DNA from: an uncultured Prevotellaceae bacterium
Lineage (GTDB): Bacteria > Bacteroidota > Bacteroidia > Bacteroidales > Bacteroidaceae
Reading direction: 5' to 3'
Length of the DNA: 45,725 bases
Assembly (NCBI GenBank): GCA_902800185.1
Contig: CADCDK010000018.1
Coordinates: forward strand, 1-45,725
Numbering within the stretch: the first letter of the stretch is position 1; each line of letters begins with the position of its first letter. Position numbers and translations under genes: made by a program. Below the pieces are notes generated by a model. That model saw only the letters and a program-made list of their open reading frames with translations. It was not told the DNA's origin and made no database searches. Shown here in pieces: positions 16,209 to 25,149 of this stretch.

Positions 16209-17978
16209 ATGGAAGAATACATTGTTTCGGCGAGAAAGTATCGCCCGATGTCTTTTGACAGTGTGGTGGGGCAGTCGGCTCTTACCACGACGCTGAAGAA
16301 TGCGGTCAAGAGCGGAAAGTTAGCTCATGCCTATCTCTTCTGTGGTCCGCGAGGGGTTGGAAAAACCACTTGCGCCCGCATCTTTGCCAAGGCCATCAAC
16401 TGCATGTCGCCCACCGAAGAGGGGGAGGCGTGCAATCAGTGCGAGAGCTGTCAGGCATTCAACGAGCAGCGTTCCTACAACATCTTCGAGCTGGACGCAG
16501 CATCGAACAACTCGGTGGAGAACATCAAGGCCTTGATGGACCAAACCCGCATACCGCCGCAGGTCGGCAAGTATAAGGTGTTCATCATCGACGAGGTTCA
16601 CATGCTTTCCACAGCGGCGTTCAATGCTTTCCTGAAGACATTGGAAGAGCCGCCAGCACATGTCATCTTCATTCTCGCCACGACCGAGAAGCACAAGATT
16701 CTACCCACCATCATCTCCCGTTGTCAGATTTACGACTTCGAGCGGATGACCGTGCAGAACACCATCAACCACCTGAAGAGTGTGGCAGAGAAGGAGGGCA
16801 TTAGCTACGAAGAGGAGGCATTGGCCATTATTGCGGAGAAGGCAGACGGTGGTATGCGCGACGCGCTCTCTATCTTTGACCAGGCGGTTTCGTTCTGTCA
16901 GGGCAACATCACCTATCAGAAGGTCATTGAAGACCTGAATGTGCTGGATGCCGACAACTACTTCCGTTTCGTCGATTTGGCATTGGAGAACAAGGTGAGT
17001 GAGATGATGGTCCTGCTCAATCAGCTCATCGGAAAGGGCTTTGACGGTGGCAACTTGGTGTTGGGCCTGGCTTCTCATGTACGCAATGTGCTGATGGCGA
17101 AGGACGCACAGACACTGCCCTTGCTCGAGGTGAGCCAGCAACAGCGTGAACGCTTTCAGGCACAGGCGCAGAAGTGCCCCACCCAGTTCCTGTATAAGGC
17201 TCTGAAACTGGCCAACCAATGTGACATCAACTATCGACAGTCGTCCAACAAGCGTCTGCTCGTTGAGCTCACTTTGATACAAATCGGACAGCTCACACAG
17301 CCCGAGGACAGCGATGTGCCTGCGGCGGGGCGTAGCCCCAAGAGATTGAAATCCCTGTTTAAGAAACTCATGTCAAGCGTTCAGCCAAGACCGGCAGCAC
17401 AGGTGGCCGGGGCTGAACGGAGAAGAGAGGAAAGGAAAGAGGAAAGAGCCAAGAGAAAAGAAGAACCCGTCATCAGGAACGAGGAAAAGCCTACGGCTCC
17501 TGTACGCCAACGCCTGAAAATCGGTTCGTTGGGTACCACTTTCAGCTCTCTTCTCAAAAGCGATACTCCTGCTACCGCACAGGCGGAGCCGGAGGTTACC
17601 AATGAAGAAGAACAAGCACAATTTACGCAAGAAGAACTTGAGCTGCAGTGGCTGTCCATGTGCAATCGCATGCCGCAGAAGTTCACTGCATTGGCGCAGC
17701 GAATGAAGAACCTGCATCCGCGCATCACCGACTATCCGCATGTGGAATTGGCTGTTGACAATCAGTTGCTGCTCAATCAGGTCAATGAGATCAAAGGGCG
17801 CATCCGTGTGACGCTCATCAACACCCTGCACCATAGCGGTATTGACCTGACCATCCGCTTGGCTGACATGGACGAGATCAAGCCCATTCTCAGCCGCAAG
17901 GAGGTCTTCGACCTGCTCAACAAGGAGAATCCTGCTATACGGAAACTCAGCAAAGCCCTGCAATTACAATTGGCATAA
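16209..17978 (+). CDS. dnaX: DNA polymerase III subunit gamma/tau
   Basis: Clamp-loader ATPase subunit that also tethers the polymerase cores. 589 aa. AAA+ features: Walker A GPRGVGKTT (46-54), zinc-binding cysteines at 65, 75, 78 and 81, Walker B with DEVH (128-131), and the SRC arginine finger near 169-171. The clamp-loader third domain extends to about residue 365. A low-complexity Arg/Glu/Lys-rich linker (about 395-425, RREERKEERAKRKEE) leads to a C-terminal tau-like region (about 470-589). I see no A-AAA-AAG type slippery site, so a frameshift-derived gamma form is not evident. It starts an apparent two-gene unit with the HD hydrolase 11 bp downstream. Confidence 0.95.
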   Translation: MEEYIVSARKYRPMSFDSVVGQSALTTTLKNAVKSGKLAHAYLFCGPRGVGKTTCARIFAKAINCMSPTEEGEACNQCESCQAFNEQRSYNIFELDAASNNSVENIKALMDQTRIPPQVGKYKVFIIDEVHMLSTAAFNAFLKTLEEPPAHVIFILATTEKHKILPTIISRCQIYDFERMTVQNTINHLKSVAEKEGISYEEEALAIIAEKADGGMRDALSIFDQAVSFCQGNITYQKVIEDLNVLDADNYFRFVDLALENKVSEMMVLLNQLIGKGFDGGNLVLGLASHVRNVLMAKDAQTLPLLEVSQQQRERFQAQAQKCPTQFLYKALKLANQCDINYRQSSNKRLLVELTLIQIGQLTQPEDSDVPAAGRSPKRLKSLFKKLMSSVQPRPAAQVAGAERRREERKEERAKRKEEPVIRNEEKPTAPVRQRLKIGSLGTTFSSLLKSDTPATAQAEPEVTNEEEQAQFTQEELELQWLSMCNRMPQKFTALAQRMKNLHPRITDYPHVELAVDNQLLLNQVNEIKGRIRVTLINTLHHSGIDLTIRLADMDEIKPILSRKEVFDLLNKENPAIRKLSKALQLQLA

Positions 17979-17989
17979 AAAGAAGAAGC

Positions 17990-18544
17990 ATGGACTACCA
18001 GCAAATCATCCAACATTTTTATGGCGAGGAAGAGACAGCCCTGAAGACCATCCTTGTGGTTCATAGCCGTGGCGTGGCTGACAAGGCTCTCGCCATTTGC
18101 TCTGCTCACCCGGAACTGTCTTTGGATAGCCGTTTCGTTGAGGTGGCCGCTATGCTTCATGACATCGGTATCATCCGTTGCCATGCGCCGGGCATCCAAT
18201 GCTTCGGTACTGAGCCCTATATCTGTCATGGGCGTCTTGGTGCTGCCATGCTAAGGGGGCTCGATTCTACCTTGGAGCCTTTTGCCCGTGTCTGTGAGCG
18301 GCATACGGGAGCCGGACTGGCTAAGGAGGAGATAGAAAGACAAAATCTTCCATTGCCTCATCAGGATTTTTTGCCTGAGACAATGGAAGAAAAGGTGATT
18401 TGCTATGCCGACAAGTTTTTTTCAAAAACCCGTCCAGAGCAAGAGAAATCCTTTGAACACGTCCTGCGCAGCCTCGAGAAGTTCGGCTCTGAGGGAGTAG
18501 AACGGTTCCTCTCATGGCATCAGCTCTTTGCCATTGAGAAATAA
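17990..18544 (+). CDS. HD-domain hydrolase
   Basis: 184-aa soluble protein of the HD superfamily of metal-dependent phosphohydrolases. The first metal-site His is in VVHSRGVAD (about 22-30); the HD pair is in AAMLHDIG (about 53-60); a later His (CHGRLGAAMLRG) and the Asp in CYADKFF complete the set. It resembles the small 'HDIG' proteins of Bacteroidota. Substrate is unknown. It sits 11 bp after dnaX and is convergent with queF, whose stop is 15 bp away. Confidence 0.8.
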   Translation: MDYQQIIQHFYGEEETALKTILVVHSRGVADKALAICSAHPELSLDSRFVEVAAMLHDIGIIRCHAPGIQCFGTEPYICHGRLGAAMLRGLDSTLEPFARVCERHTGAGLAKEEIERQNLPLPHQDFLPETMEEKVICYADKFFSKTRPEQEKSFEHVLRSLEKFGSEGVERFLSWHQLFAIEK

Positions 18545-18559
18545 TTGGCGCAAAGCTTG

Positions 18560-19021
18560 TTATTCGCGGCGCAGAAGCCGTTCCTCAGCAAACTGTTCCC
18601 ACTTGGTGCCCGGTCTGCCATAGTTGGCATAGGGGTGGATGCTGATACCGCCACGGGGCATGAAGAAGCCCGTCACCTCAATGTACTTGGGGTCCATCAG
18701 ACGAATCAGGTCTTTCATGATAATGTTGACACAGTCCTCATGAAAGTCGCCATGGTTGCGGAAAGAGAAGAGATAGAGCTTCAGGCTCTTGCTCTCCACC
18801 ATGCGCTTGTCGGGTACATACGAGATGCGCATTTCTCCGAAATCAGGTTGGCCGGTGATGGGGCACAGGCTGGTGAACTCTGGACAATTGAATCGCACCC
18901 AATAGTCATTGTCGGGGTGCTTGTTGGCAAACGCCTCCAGTACTTCCGGTGCATACTGGTCGCTGTACTGGGTCTCGGAACCGAGGAGCTTCAGCCCCTC
19001 ATCTTTTCTTGTATCACTCAT
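18560..19021 (-). CDS. queF: NADPH-dependent preQ0 reductase QueF
   Basis: Reduces the nitrile of 7-cyano-7-deazaguanine (preQ0) to preQ1 in queuosine synthesis; cytoplasmic. The start is taken at 19021 ([14 protein letters not shown]), giving 153 aa; longer open extension upstream is rejected because it would run through the riboswitch and promoter. This is the short, unimodular type. Catalytic Cys53 lies in [13 protein letters not shown], with Asp60; the family motif [20 protein letters not shown] follows, and [15 protein letters not shown] near the C-terminus. Alone on its strand, with a preQ1-I riboswitch directly upstream, so it should be repressed by its own product. Confidence 0.95.
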   Translation of the reverse strand: MSDTRKDEGLKLLGSETQYSDQYAPEVLEAFANKHPDNDYWVRFNCPEFTSLCPITGQPDFGEMRISYVPDKRMVESKSLKLYLFSFRNHGDFHEDCVNIIMKDLIRLMDPKYIEVTGFFMPRGGISIHPYANYGRPGTKWEQFAEERLLRRE

Positions 19022-19060
19022 TTTTCTTGTTTTGTTAAAGGGGGTTCTACAAGTACCCCT
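19021..19060 (-). ncRNA. preQ1-I riboswitch in the queF leader
   Basis: Reading the minus strand from 19060: P1 left arm AGGGG (19060-19056), loop UACUUGUAGAAC, one extra C (19044), P1 right arm CCCCU (19043-19039 with its T), then the tail UUAACAAAACAAG (19038-19026) and five A's leading into the ATG at 19021. Loop CUUG (19053-19050) pairs with tail CAAG (19029-19026), giving the H-type pseudoknot of preQ1-I. From memory the tail matches the Thermoanaerobacter tengcongensis preQ1 riboswitch tail, and the AAC (19046-19044) places the ligand-binding C. The tail sits at the ribosome-binding region, so translational control is expected. Confidence 0.9.
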
Positions 19061-19078
19061 ATTGTTCATAATGAATTG

Positions 19079-19086
19079 CAAAAGTA
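19079..19086 (-). promoter_or_regulatory. -7 box of queF
   Basis: TACTTTTG on the minus strand, about 19 bp before the riboswitch. Initiation near 19072 would give a transcript containing the whole aptamer. Confidence 0.6.
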
Positions 19087-19150
19087 TGAATTTTTTCGCA
19101 CTTCTCATATTTTTCTTGGGAGAAAACGTCGGAATATGAAAACTTTTGCG

Positions 19151-19158
19151 TAAATTTG
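19151..19158 (+). promoter_or_regulatory. -7 box upstream of the sialidase gene
   Basis: TAAATTTG at 19151-19158. This overlaps the TTG at 19156, which is one reason to prefer the ATG at 19210 as the start. Confidence 0.6.
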
Positions 19159-19209
19159 AACCCAAATAAGCCTATCAGCCTAAATAAGAATCAAAAAACC
19201 ATAAGACCT

Positions 19210-22131
19210 ATGTATCAAAAAAAGTTTCATTCAATCATGGTGTTGCTGTTTACAGCCATAGCACTTGTATTCGGTACACAGTCATCCTATGCCATAGATG
19301 AGACCGAGATAACCTCGACAAGCAACTTGACCACAGGCTGGTATCACATCAAGTACACCAGTGCCGACTATGTTGGACGATATATTCATAACCGTGAGAC
19401 CGAGTACAGACAGAATGCCTCGAACAGCTATCCGCTCTTCGTGCAGGCGACTCCTTCCACCCCTGCTATCGATGATCCTACCTATTATGTGTATATCGAG
19501 CGCAATGGAACGAGCTTCCGTGTACGTTCCGCCAACGGACACTATATGAGTGCCAGTGCCACGGCTTCCGTCTCACCGGTGAATATCACCATTGCCCATG
19601 ATGCCAATGGATTCCAGTTTGCCAGCTATTGGTGCTATTTCCCGTCGTTGGACCATATCTGGGGGAAGGCGGCCGCTTCCAGTGGCTCCCGCTATGCCGT
19701 CAGCCGTATCAACTTTGACGAGGCGTTTGACACATGGACCGTCAACATCTCGAATGCCACGGCAGCGGGTGAGGTCATCAACAATCCGCGTGTGACCTGC
19801 TCCAACTCATCCCGCAAAGGAATTAGTACGGTCTATAACGGAGGTACCTTCTTCTTCGTGAAGGGCACGACGCCTACGGCCGCAGACTTCAGCCTGACGG
19901 GTGCTGCTGGCGAATGGGAGTTCACCATTGACGCCACGCAACACACCATTACCGCCGAACCCACTTTCGAGAGCACCATCGAGGAAGGGTTCTCCTATCA
20001 TGTCGTGAATGCCAACGGACGCGGAGAACTCTATTCCTGTCCGTCAAAGTCGGCCATGTTCGTCTGGTCCACAGGCGTTACCAATGCACCTGAGGCAGCC
20101 GAGGAACACCACCAGTGGGTCTTCATCCCCACAGGCGAGGAGGATACTTATTATATTTATAATGTAGGACGCCAACGCTACATTGAGCCTTTGGCCGCAG
20201 GTACATACTACACGCTGAAGGGCGGTAAGACTTGGATGTTTACACCCAATAAGGTCGCCATCAAGGTGACACCATTGGGCAACAAACAGTTCTCCATCCG
20301 CACAGCCGATACCAACACCTACCTCTCCATCAGCAACACCTACGAGGGGCCTGCCATCGACTATTACAGTGCAAACGACGAAGGCGTGCCCTTCTGCCTT
20401 GACAGCAAGACTGCCATTACGGATGCCATCCGACAGCAGATGGAGAAAGCCTCGGCAGGTCTGATGCTCAGTGAGGTGAATGTGAAACAGGGCTTCCAGA
20501 CCACGGGACGCGGCAACAAGCGCGACGTTCTCCTGCGCGTCAGTATGATGGGATTCAACAATGCGGACGTGCATCCCACGAAGTTCGCTGTCACCCTGCC
20601 CAATAACACGCGTCCGAACATCGATGCCGTGGAAGTCTATCAGACCACCAATCCGGAGTTCTATGCCGTGGAGAATCCCACGAAACTGTGCGAGGTGAGT
20701 GAATTCAGCTCGAATAGTGTCGATTTGCCGCTGGATGACTATCAGCTCGTACCGGGTGACAACTATCTCTGGATTACCGCAAGGGTGAAGGAGGAAGCAA
20801 CCATCGGTCAAACCATCGATGCCGTTATCCGCCAGATTATCTATACTGACAATGGAGAGGAGAGAACGCTCAACGTGAGTACCATCGGCAACCCCTCGGG
20901 CACGGCGAAGATTTTCGCCACGCAGAGTTTTGCTTACGTGCCCACCACCGACAACTGTCGTTTCTATCGCATCCCCGCCATGATTCTTGACCAGGAAGGC
21001 AACATTGTCGTCGCCATGGACCGCCGCTATAACAGCAATGCCGACCTGGGCGGTCACAAGATAGATGTCAGCGTGCGTCGCAGTGAGGATGGCGGACACA
21101 CGTGGTCGGCACAGAAGATTATTGCTGCCGGCGATGGCTCCACACAGGCTAACTACGGATATGGTGACGCGGCACTTGCCCGCACCCAGAGCGGCCGACT
21201 CATCTGTGTCATGGCTGCCGGCTCGGTGATGTACTGGAACGGCATGAAGTGGGCTGTCATCTGTACCAGTGATGACAACGGACTGACATGGACCTCGCCC
21301 CGACAGCTCTACACGTCGAACTTCACCGATCTTGTCAACAACAAGACCAATCAGTTGGGCTTCTATGGCAATTTCATTTCATCGGGTAAGGGTCTGACGA
21401 CCTTCGACGGAACCGTGATGTTCACCACCAACTGCCTGACCAATGACGATCACGGCACACCACAGTGCTACATCCTTGCATCGAAGGATAATGGTGAGAG
21501 CTGGACGCTGGGTCCCGAAAACGCATACGCAGGTTGTGACGAGTCGAAACTGGAACAGCTCAATGATGGAAAACTGATCGTCTCCGTGCGCCAAAGTGGA
21601 GACCGAGGCTTCAACATCGGTCAGGCCGATGCTACGGGATGGGGTACGAAATGGCGTACCAATTCCATCACTGGCAACGCCTGCAACGCCGACATCCTTG
21701 TACACAGCCGTTCTGCCGAGGATGGTGCCAACGTGATGCTGCATTCCTATATCAACTCAGGCTCAAGACAGAACCTTACGCTTAGTCGCAGCCTTGACGA
21801 GGGACAGACATGGACCAATCTGATGAACATTCAGACGGGAGGCTCTGCTTATTCCACTATGGTGAAGCTTCCCAATGGCGACGTGGCAATCCTCTTTGAG
21901 GACGAGTCCTTCTCCGCTGGCAACGGCTATGCCCAGACCTTCATTGTCGTCACGAAGGAACAGATTATGAAGAATGTTCCCTTGGGCATTGAGAGCATGG
22001 AGCAGCCCGCCCAGTCGTTACAGGGTGAGGCTGTCTATACCATCAACGGACAGCGCATCCCCGCACCTCAACGTGGCCTGAACATCATCCGAAAGGCTGA
22101 TGGAACGGTGACGAAAGTTCTTGTTAAATAA
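19210..22131 (+). CDS. Secreted exo-alpha-sialidase, multidomain
   Basis: Removes terminal sialic acid from host glycoconjugates (GH33-like). Start chosen at ATG 19210, which opens a clear signal peptide (MYQKKFHS... cleaved after SYA); 973 aa. An N-terminal beta-trefoil-like or lectin-like region (about 30-400) is followed by the sialidase-associated N-terminal domain (about 425-560). The catalytic beta-propeller begins with the YRIP motif (CRFYRIPAM, about 601-609) and carries four Asp-box motifs S-x-D-x-G-x-T/S-W (SEDGGHTW, SDDNGLTW, SKDNGESW, SLDEGQTW). The C-terminal ~33 residues (starting VYTINGQR) closely resemble the end of the GH-A glycosidase at 37321, suggesting a shared secretion/sorting tail. 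It is convergent with mnmA. Confidence 0.93.
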   Translation: MYQKKFHSIMVLLFTAIALVFGTQSSYAIDETEITSTSNLTTGWYHIKYTSADYVGRYIHNRETEYRQNASNSYPLFVQATPSTPAIDDPTYYVYIERNGTSFRVRSANGHYMSASATASVSPVNITIAHDANGFQFASYWCYFPSLDHIWGKAAASSGSRYAVSRINFDEAFDTWTVNISNATAAGEVINNPRVTCSNSSRKGISTVYNGGTFFFVKGTTPTAADFSLTGAAGEWEFTIDATQHTITAEPTFESTIEEGFSYHVVNANGRGELYSCPSKSAMFVWSTGVTNAPEAAEEHHQWVFIPTGEEDTYYIYNVGRQRYIEPLAAGTYYTLKGGKTWMFTPNKVAIKVTPLGNKQFSIRTADTNTYLSISNTYEGPAIDYYSANDEGVPFCLDSKTAITDAIRQQMEKASAGLMLSEVNVKQGFQTTGRGNKRDVLLRVSMMGFNNADVHPTKFAVTLPNNTRPNIDAVEVYQTTNPEFYAVENPTKLCEVSEFSSNSVDLPLDDYQLVPGDNYLWITARVKEEATIGQTIDAVIRQIIYTDNGEERTLNVSTIGNPSGTAKIFATQSFAYVPTTDNCRFYRIPAMILDQEGNIVVAMDRRYNSNADLGGHKIDVSVRRSEDGGHTWSAQKIIAAGDGSTQANYGYGDAALARTQSGRLICVMAAGSVMYWNGMKWAVICTSDDNGLTWTSPRQLYTSNFTDLVNNKTNQLGFYGNFISSGKGLTTFDGTVMFTTNCLTNDDHGTPQCYILASKDNGESWTLGPENAYAGCDESKLEQLNDGKLIVSVRQSGDRGFNIGQADATGWGTKWRTNSITGNACNADILVHSRSAEDGANVMLHSYINSGSRQNLTLSRSLDEGQTWTNLMNIQTGGSAYSTMVKLPNGDVAILFEDESFSAGNGYAQTFIVVTKEQIMKNVPLGIESMEQPAQSLQGEAVYTINGQRIPAPQRGLNIIRKADGTVTKVLVK

Positions 22132-22149
22132 AAGGTAAGGGTTGTTCGA

Positions 22150-22171
22150 AGATCACCTTAAAGGGTGATCT
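22150..22171. terminator. Possible hairpin between the sialidase and mnmA genes
   Basis: AGATCACC (22150-22157) and GGTGATCT (22164-22171) form an 8-bp stem with a 6-nt loop. It overlaps the mnmA stop codon region in the 26-bp convergent gap. No T-run follows, so this is weak. Confidence 0.35.
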
Positions 22172-23234
22172 CGCCTGAGCCGAAGCAGCGGTGGTGCTGC
22201 TCGTCGTAGAGTACACAGAACTGACCGGGAGCCACGCCGTGTATCGGTTCGTCGGCATGCACCATCAGCGTGTTGTTGTCTGTGGGAGTGATGCGTGCCC
22301 GATGGAACTCAGGGGTATGACGAATTTTGAAGGTGACAGCCATCGGTAGCTCACAAGGTGTGAGCAGATGGAAGTCTGCCACGCGGAAATCCTGTTGGTA
22401 AGCCGTTTCCGGATCATAACCGTGGCTTACGAACAGGATGTTTTTTGCTACATCCTTTTTCACGACGAACCACGGACCGCCTCCGAGTCCGAGTCCCTTG
22501 CGCTGACCGATGGTGTGGAACCAAAGTCCCCGGTGCTCGCCGATGCGCCGTCCGGTCTCCAGTTCGATGATGTCGCCTGGTTGCTCGCCGAGGTAACGGC
22601 GCACATATTCGTTGTAGTCTATCTTGCCAAGGAAGCAGATTCCCTGTGAGTCCTTGCGACGGGCGTTGACCAAATGCTCACGCTCGGCAATCTCCCTTAC
22701 CTCATCCTTCATATAGTGGCCAATGGGAAAGAGCGCCTTGCGCAACTGCCAGTCGTAGATTTGGGCAAGAAAGTCGGTCTGGTCCTTCACGGGGTCTGGA
22801 CTGGTGGTGAGCCACTTCTGTCCGTCTATCCACTCCGTCTGTGCATAGTGCCCTGTGGCAATGAGGTCGTACTCATGTCCGCGCTTCTCGTGGAAGGCGC
22901 CAAACTTAATCAGGCGGTTGCACATCACGTCGGGATTCGGCGTGTAGCCCGCCTTCACTTTCTCCATGGTATAGCGCGTCACCTGCTCCCAATATTCTTT
23001 GTGACAGTCAATCACCTCCAACCTGCAACCATAGCGATGGGCTACGGCGGTGGCCATCTCCAAGTCCTCTTCCGAGGAACAGTCCCAGTCCTCTTGCTCC
23101 TCGGGTCCAATCTTGATGTAGAAGCAGTCGGGATGGAGCCCCATGCGGGCAAACTCATAGACAACGACGCTGCTATCCACACCACCCGAAAGCAGTACGG
23201 CAATCCGCTGATCCTTGATTTCCTCGTAATTCAT
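22158..23234 (-). CDS. mnmA: tRNA-specific 2-thiouridylase MnmA
   Basis: Thiolates U34 at the wobble position of tRNA-Lys, -Glu and -Gln, using ATP and sulfur relayed via persulfide. 358 aa. It has the PP-loop SGGVDSS (16-22), the catalytic Cys105 in the MCNRLIKF motif, DFLAQ near 153-157, and the second catalytic Cys200 in DSQGICFLG. The C-terminal PUA-like beta-barrel region ends in GSGEITL. All hallmark residues are present. It lies 20 bp after the outer-membrane protein gene at 23255 on the same strand. Confidence 0.96.
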   Translation of the reverse strand: MNYEEIKDQRIAVLLSGGVDSSVVVYEFARMGLHPDCFYIKIGPEEQEDWDCSSEEDLEMATAVAHRYGCRLEVIDCHKEYWEQVTRYTMEKVKAGYTPNPDVMCNRLIKFGAFHEKRGHEYDLIATGHYAQTEWIDGQKWLTTSPDPVKDQTDFLAQIYDWQLRKALFPIGHYMKDEVREIAEREHLVNARRKDSQGICFLGKIDYNEYVRRYLGEQPGDIIELETGRRIGEHRGLWFHTIGQRKGLGLGGGPWFVVKKDVAKNILFVSHGYDPETAYQQDFRVADFHLLTPCELPMAVTFKIRHTPEFHRARITPTDNNTLMVHADEPIHGVAPGQFCVLYDEQHHRCFGSGEITL

Positions 23235-23254
23235 ATAGGCGATAGAAAGAAAAC

Positions 23255-23830
23255 TTAGAACTTGAACTTATAGGCGACTGAGGCTTGGAAGCAATGTTTA
23301 AACTTAAAGGGTTCACCATGTTTGTTGAACCGTTGCGTGCCATGGACGTACCGCAGGTCAACCACGATGTTGGCAAGCTCATAAGAAACTCCCACAGGGA
23401 TGTTCAAGACAAATGTTCGGCATTTCTTCTTGACATCCAAGTCTTCGTCTTTGGCACTCAACAAGTATTCGGGCTGCACGCCTGCCTTGAAAGCCAGACC
23501 CTTGCAGGGATAGTAGTTGACCAAGATGGGCATTGCTATATAATTCAGCTTGATCTTGGCACTACCCTCCTCGTTTTTAACCTTCGACCCAAGCATTGAG
23601 TAATACACACCCACACTTGCACCAAAGTCTTCGGATAAGCCATACTCGGCATTGACTCCACCTACAAAACTGGCAACAAACTTCTCACCAGGTCTGTTTG
23701 CCTTGGAGTAGTTGACACCCACTGTCGGAGCCAAGGAGAGCTGACCAACCTTGTTCTGAGCGTTTGCAGTTGCCGTCCCAAGCAGGATGGCTGCTATCAA
23801 TATGAGTTTTTTCGTACGCACTAAATTCAT
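23255..23830 (-). CDS. Outer-membrane beta-barrel protein (porin-like), copy 1
   Basis: 191 aa: signal peptide (about 1-24, LGTATANA cleavage), then a small beta-barrel with alternating aromatic strands (VGVNYSKAN, VNAEYGLS, GVYYSMLGS, ILVNYYPCKGLAFKAGVQPEYLLSAK) ending VAYKFKF, the expected C-terminal aromatic. It is paralogous to the protein at 25150-25725: same length, same landmarks (AGVQPxxLLSAK, IPVGVSYE, VVDLRYV). Typical of the OMP_b-brl type proteins of Bacteroidota; substrate or partner unknown. mnmA follows 20 bp downstream, so mnmA may be read through from this gene. Confidence 0.85.
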   Translation of the reverse strand: MNLVRTKKLILIAAILLGTATANAQNKVGQLSLAPTVGVNYSKANRPGEKFVASFVGGVNAEYGLSEDFGASVGVYYSMLGSKVKNEEGSAKIKLNYIAMPILVNYYPCKGLAFKAGVQPEYLLSAKDEDLDVKKKCRTFVLNIPVGVSYELANIVVDLRYVHGTQRFNKHGEPFKFKHCFQASVAYKFKF

Positions 23831-23862
23831 GATTCTTTCGTTTCAATCGACGTTTGTGAGTG

Positions 23863-23870
23863 CAAAATTA
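23863..23870 (-). promoter_or_regulatory. -7 box of outer-membrane protein gene copy 1
   Basis: TAATTTTG on the minus strand, about 33 bp before the start at 23830. Confidence 0.55.
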
Positions 23871-23908
23871 CAGCTTTTTCCCGACACAGCCTACAAAAGA
23901 AATAAAAA

Positions 23909-23944
23909 AAGTGGGGGACGCTTCTCAGAAGACATCCCCCACTT
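23909..23944 (-). terminator. Rho-independent terminator of the lipoprotein gene
   Basis: AAGTGGGGGA (23909-23918) and TCCCCCACTT (23935-23944) form a 10-bp stem, with an inner CTTCT/AGAAG pairing. On the minus strand a T-run follows. It lies 24 bp after the stop at 23969. Confidence 0.85.
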
Positions 23945-23968
23945 GAGTTATTTCAATCAAAAAGTATT

Positions 23969-24973
23969 CTATTTGACTTCATTCATGTAGTAGGTAAAAA
24001 CACCTTCCACTTTGTTGGAATTTCCAGTCGAGCTTTCATCTTTGTATGTCTCACGGAAAGTCAGCTGATTGCCACGGAACGAAACTTCAACGTTTCCAGA
24101 CTTGTTTTTGCTGTACATGTCGCTGTAGTCCCAAGAATAGCGCAGGATTCCCTTGCTCTCATCACTCCAGGTCCATGTGGCAACAGCCAGCGTCTCATTG
24201 GCATAAAGCACCATGTAGGTTCCTGTCTTGGTGAAAATAACGCTCTCGGGCATATCGCTGGCATCGATCTTTACGGCACCGCCGCTCTTCAGGAATTGTT
24301 CATAGGTCATATTGATAGCGCCGTAGCTTTTAAATACATTGTAAAGGTCGCGGTTCAGACGATCGGTGCCCTCATCGTTGAAGGTATATTCACCGTCGAG
24401 CACTTTACCCAAGTTGGGTACGGTCATCTCGATGCGGTAGCTGGCAAAGCTCCAGGTGCGGCACAGGTTCTTGGTTATATCAGAAGTGGGGGCCTGGGTT
24501 GCTTTGGCTGCTGTGAGGGTGTAGGTAGATTTACCAGTTTCGGTAATCTCCAAAGAGTAAGCACCGCCTGTGCTCTCTGAAATGGTAATGGTTCCGAAGC
24601 CTTCCAGCTTATATTCTGTGTCGCTGATCTTGGTGTACTTGCCATGGATGATGGGGCTGGCATAACCACGGGTTTCCTCAACGGGACGGGCGATGAACTT
24701 AGAGGCAATCTTGTCGGTCAGTGCAAAGGGGCGAGAAGCTGCCAGACTGTTCTTGATGATGATGTAGTCACCACTGGCGGTTAGCTCGATAGAAGAGTAG
24801 GGAGCGTTGCTTCCCTGAATTTCGTACTTGGCAGCGGTGCTCTCATACTTGGCGTCGGTAAGGTTGGTTCCACCGTCGCTGTCGCTGCTACAAGAAGTGA
24901 ATACGGTCATGCCGAACACAAGGGAAAGAATCATCCCTCCCATCATTTTTAAACTGTTTAGTTTCATTGTCAT
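23969..24973 (-). CDS. Lipoprotein of unknown function
   Basis: 334 aa. The signal peptide ends in a lipobox with FTSC and an acidic +2 region (CSSDSDGG), of the type associated with surface export of Bacteroidota lipoproteins, so surface exposure is plausible. The mature protein is mostly beta-strands rich in Thr/Ser (residues about 40-330) with no recognised catalytic motif; the repeated pattern KYxLEGFGTITISES, TYTLTAAK and GTYMVLYANETLAVATWTW suggests a beta-sandwich fold. Several starts are possible (MTMKLNSLKMMGGM); the first ATG is kept. It lies between two paralogous outer-membrane proteins on the same strand but has its own terminator. No function assigned. Confidence 0.8.
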   Translation of the reverse strand: MTMKLNSLKMMGGMILSLVFGMTVFTSCSSDSDGGTNLTDAKYESTAAKYEIQGSNAPYSSIELTASGDYIIIKNSLAASRPFALTDKIASKFIARPVEETRGYASPIIHGKYTKISDTEYKLEGFGTITISESTGGAYSLEITETGKSTYTLTAAKATQAPTSDITKNLCRTWSFASYRIEMTVPNLGKVLDGEYTFNDEGTDRLNRDLYNVFKSYGAINMTYEQFLKSGGAVKIDASDMPESVIFTKTGTYMVLYANETLAVATWTWSDESKGILRYSWDYSDMYSKNKSGNVEVSFRGNQLTFRETYKDESSTGNSNKVEGVFTYYMNEVK

Positions 24974-25031
24974 TTTTTTTTATGTTAATAGAAAATATAA
25001 GTCGAAAGTTTAGTCTCAACAATTTCGGACG

Positions 25032-25039
25032 CAAAGATA
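25032..25039 (-). promoter_or_regulatory. -7 box of the lipoprotein gene
   Basis: TATCTTTG on the minus strand, about 58 bp before the start at 24973. Confidence 0.55.
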
Positions 25040-25072
25040 CAAAGTTCTTTTGACATGCGAAAACAAAAAACG

Positions 25073-25106
25073 AAAAAAAAGTGGTCAGAGCCGAAACTCT
25101 GACCAC
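25073..25106 (-). terminator. Rho-independent terminator of outer-membrane protein gene copy 2
   Basis: GTGGTCAGAG (25081-25090) and CTCTGACCAC (25097-25106), 10-bp stem with a 6-nt loop; on the minus strand it is followed by eight T's. Confidence 0.9.
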
Positions 25107-25149
25107 CTATTGCTTTTCTAAGTTTTAAACTCTTGTTCTATCAAGGATA

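Noticed and set aside
16209-17978. Programmed frameshift site in dnaX.
   Set aside because: No A-AAA-AAG heptamer or long A-run was found in the reading frame.
19156-19209. TTG start of the sialidase 54 bp upstream.
   Set aside because: The -7 box TAAATTTG overlaps the TTG, so the mRNA should begin downstream of it; the ATG at 19210 starts a good signal peptide.
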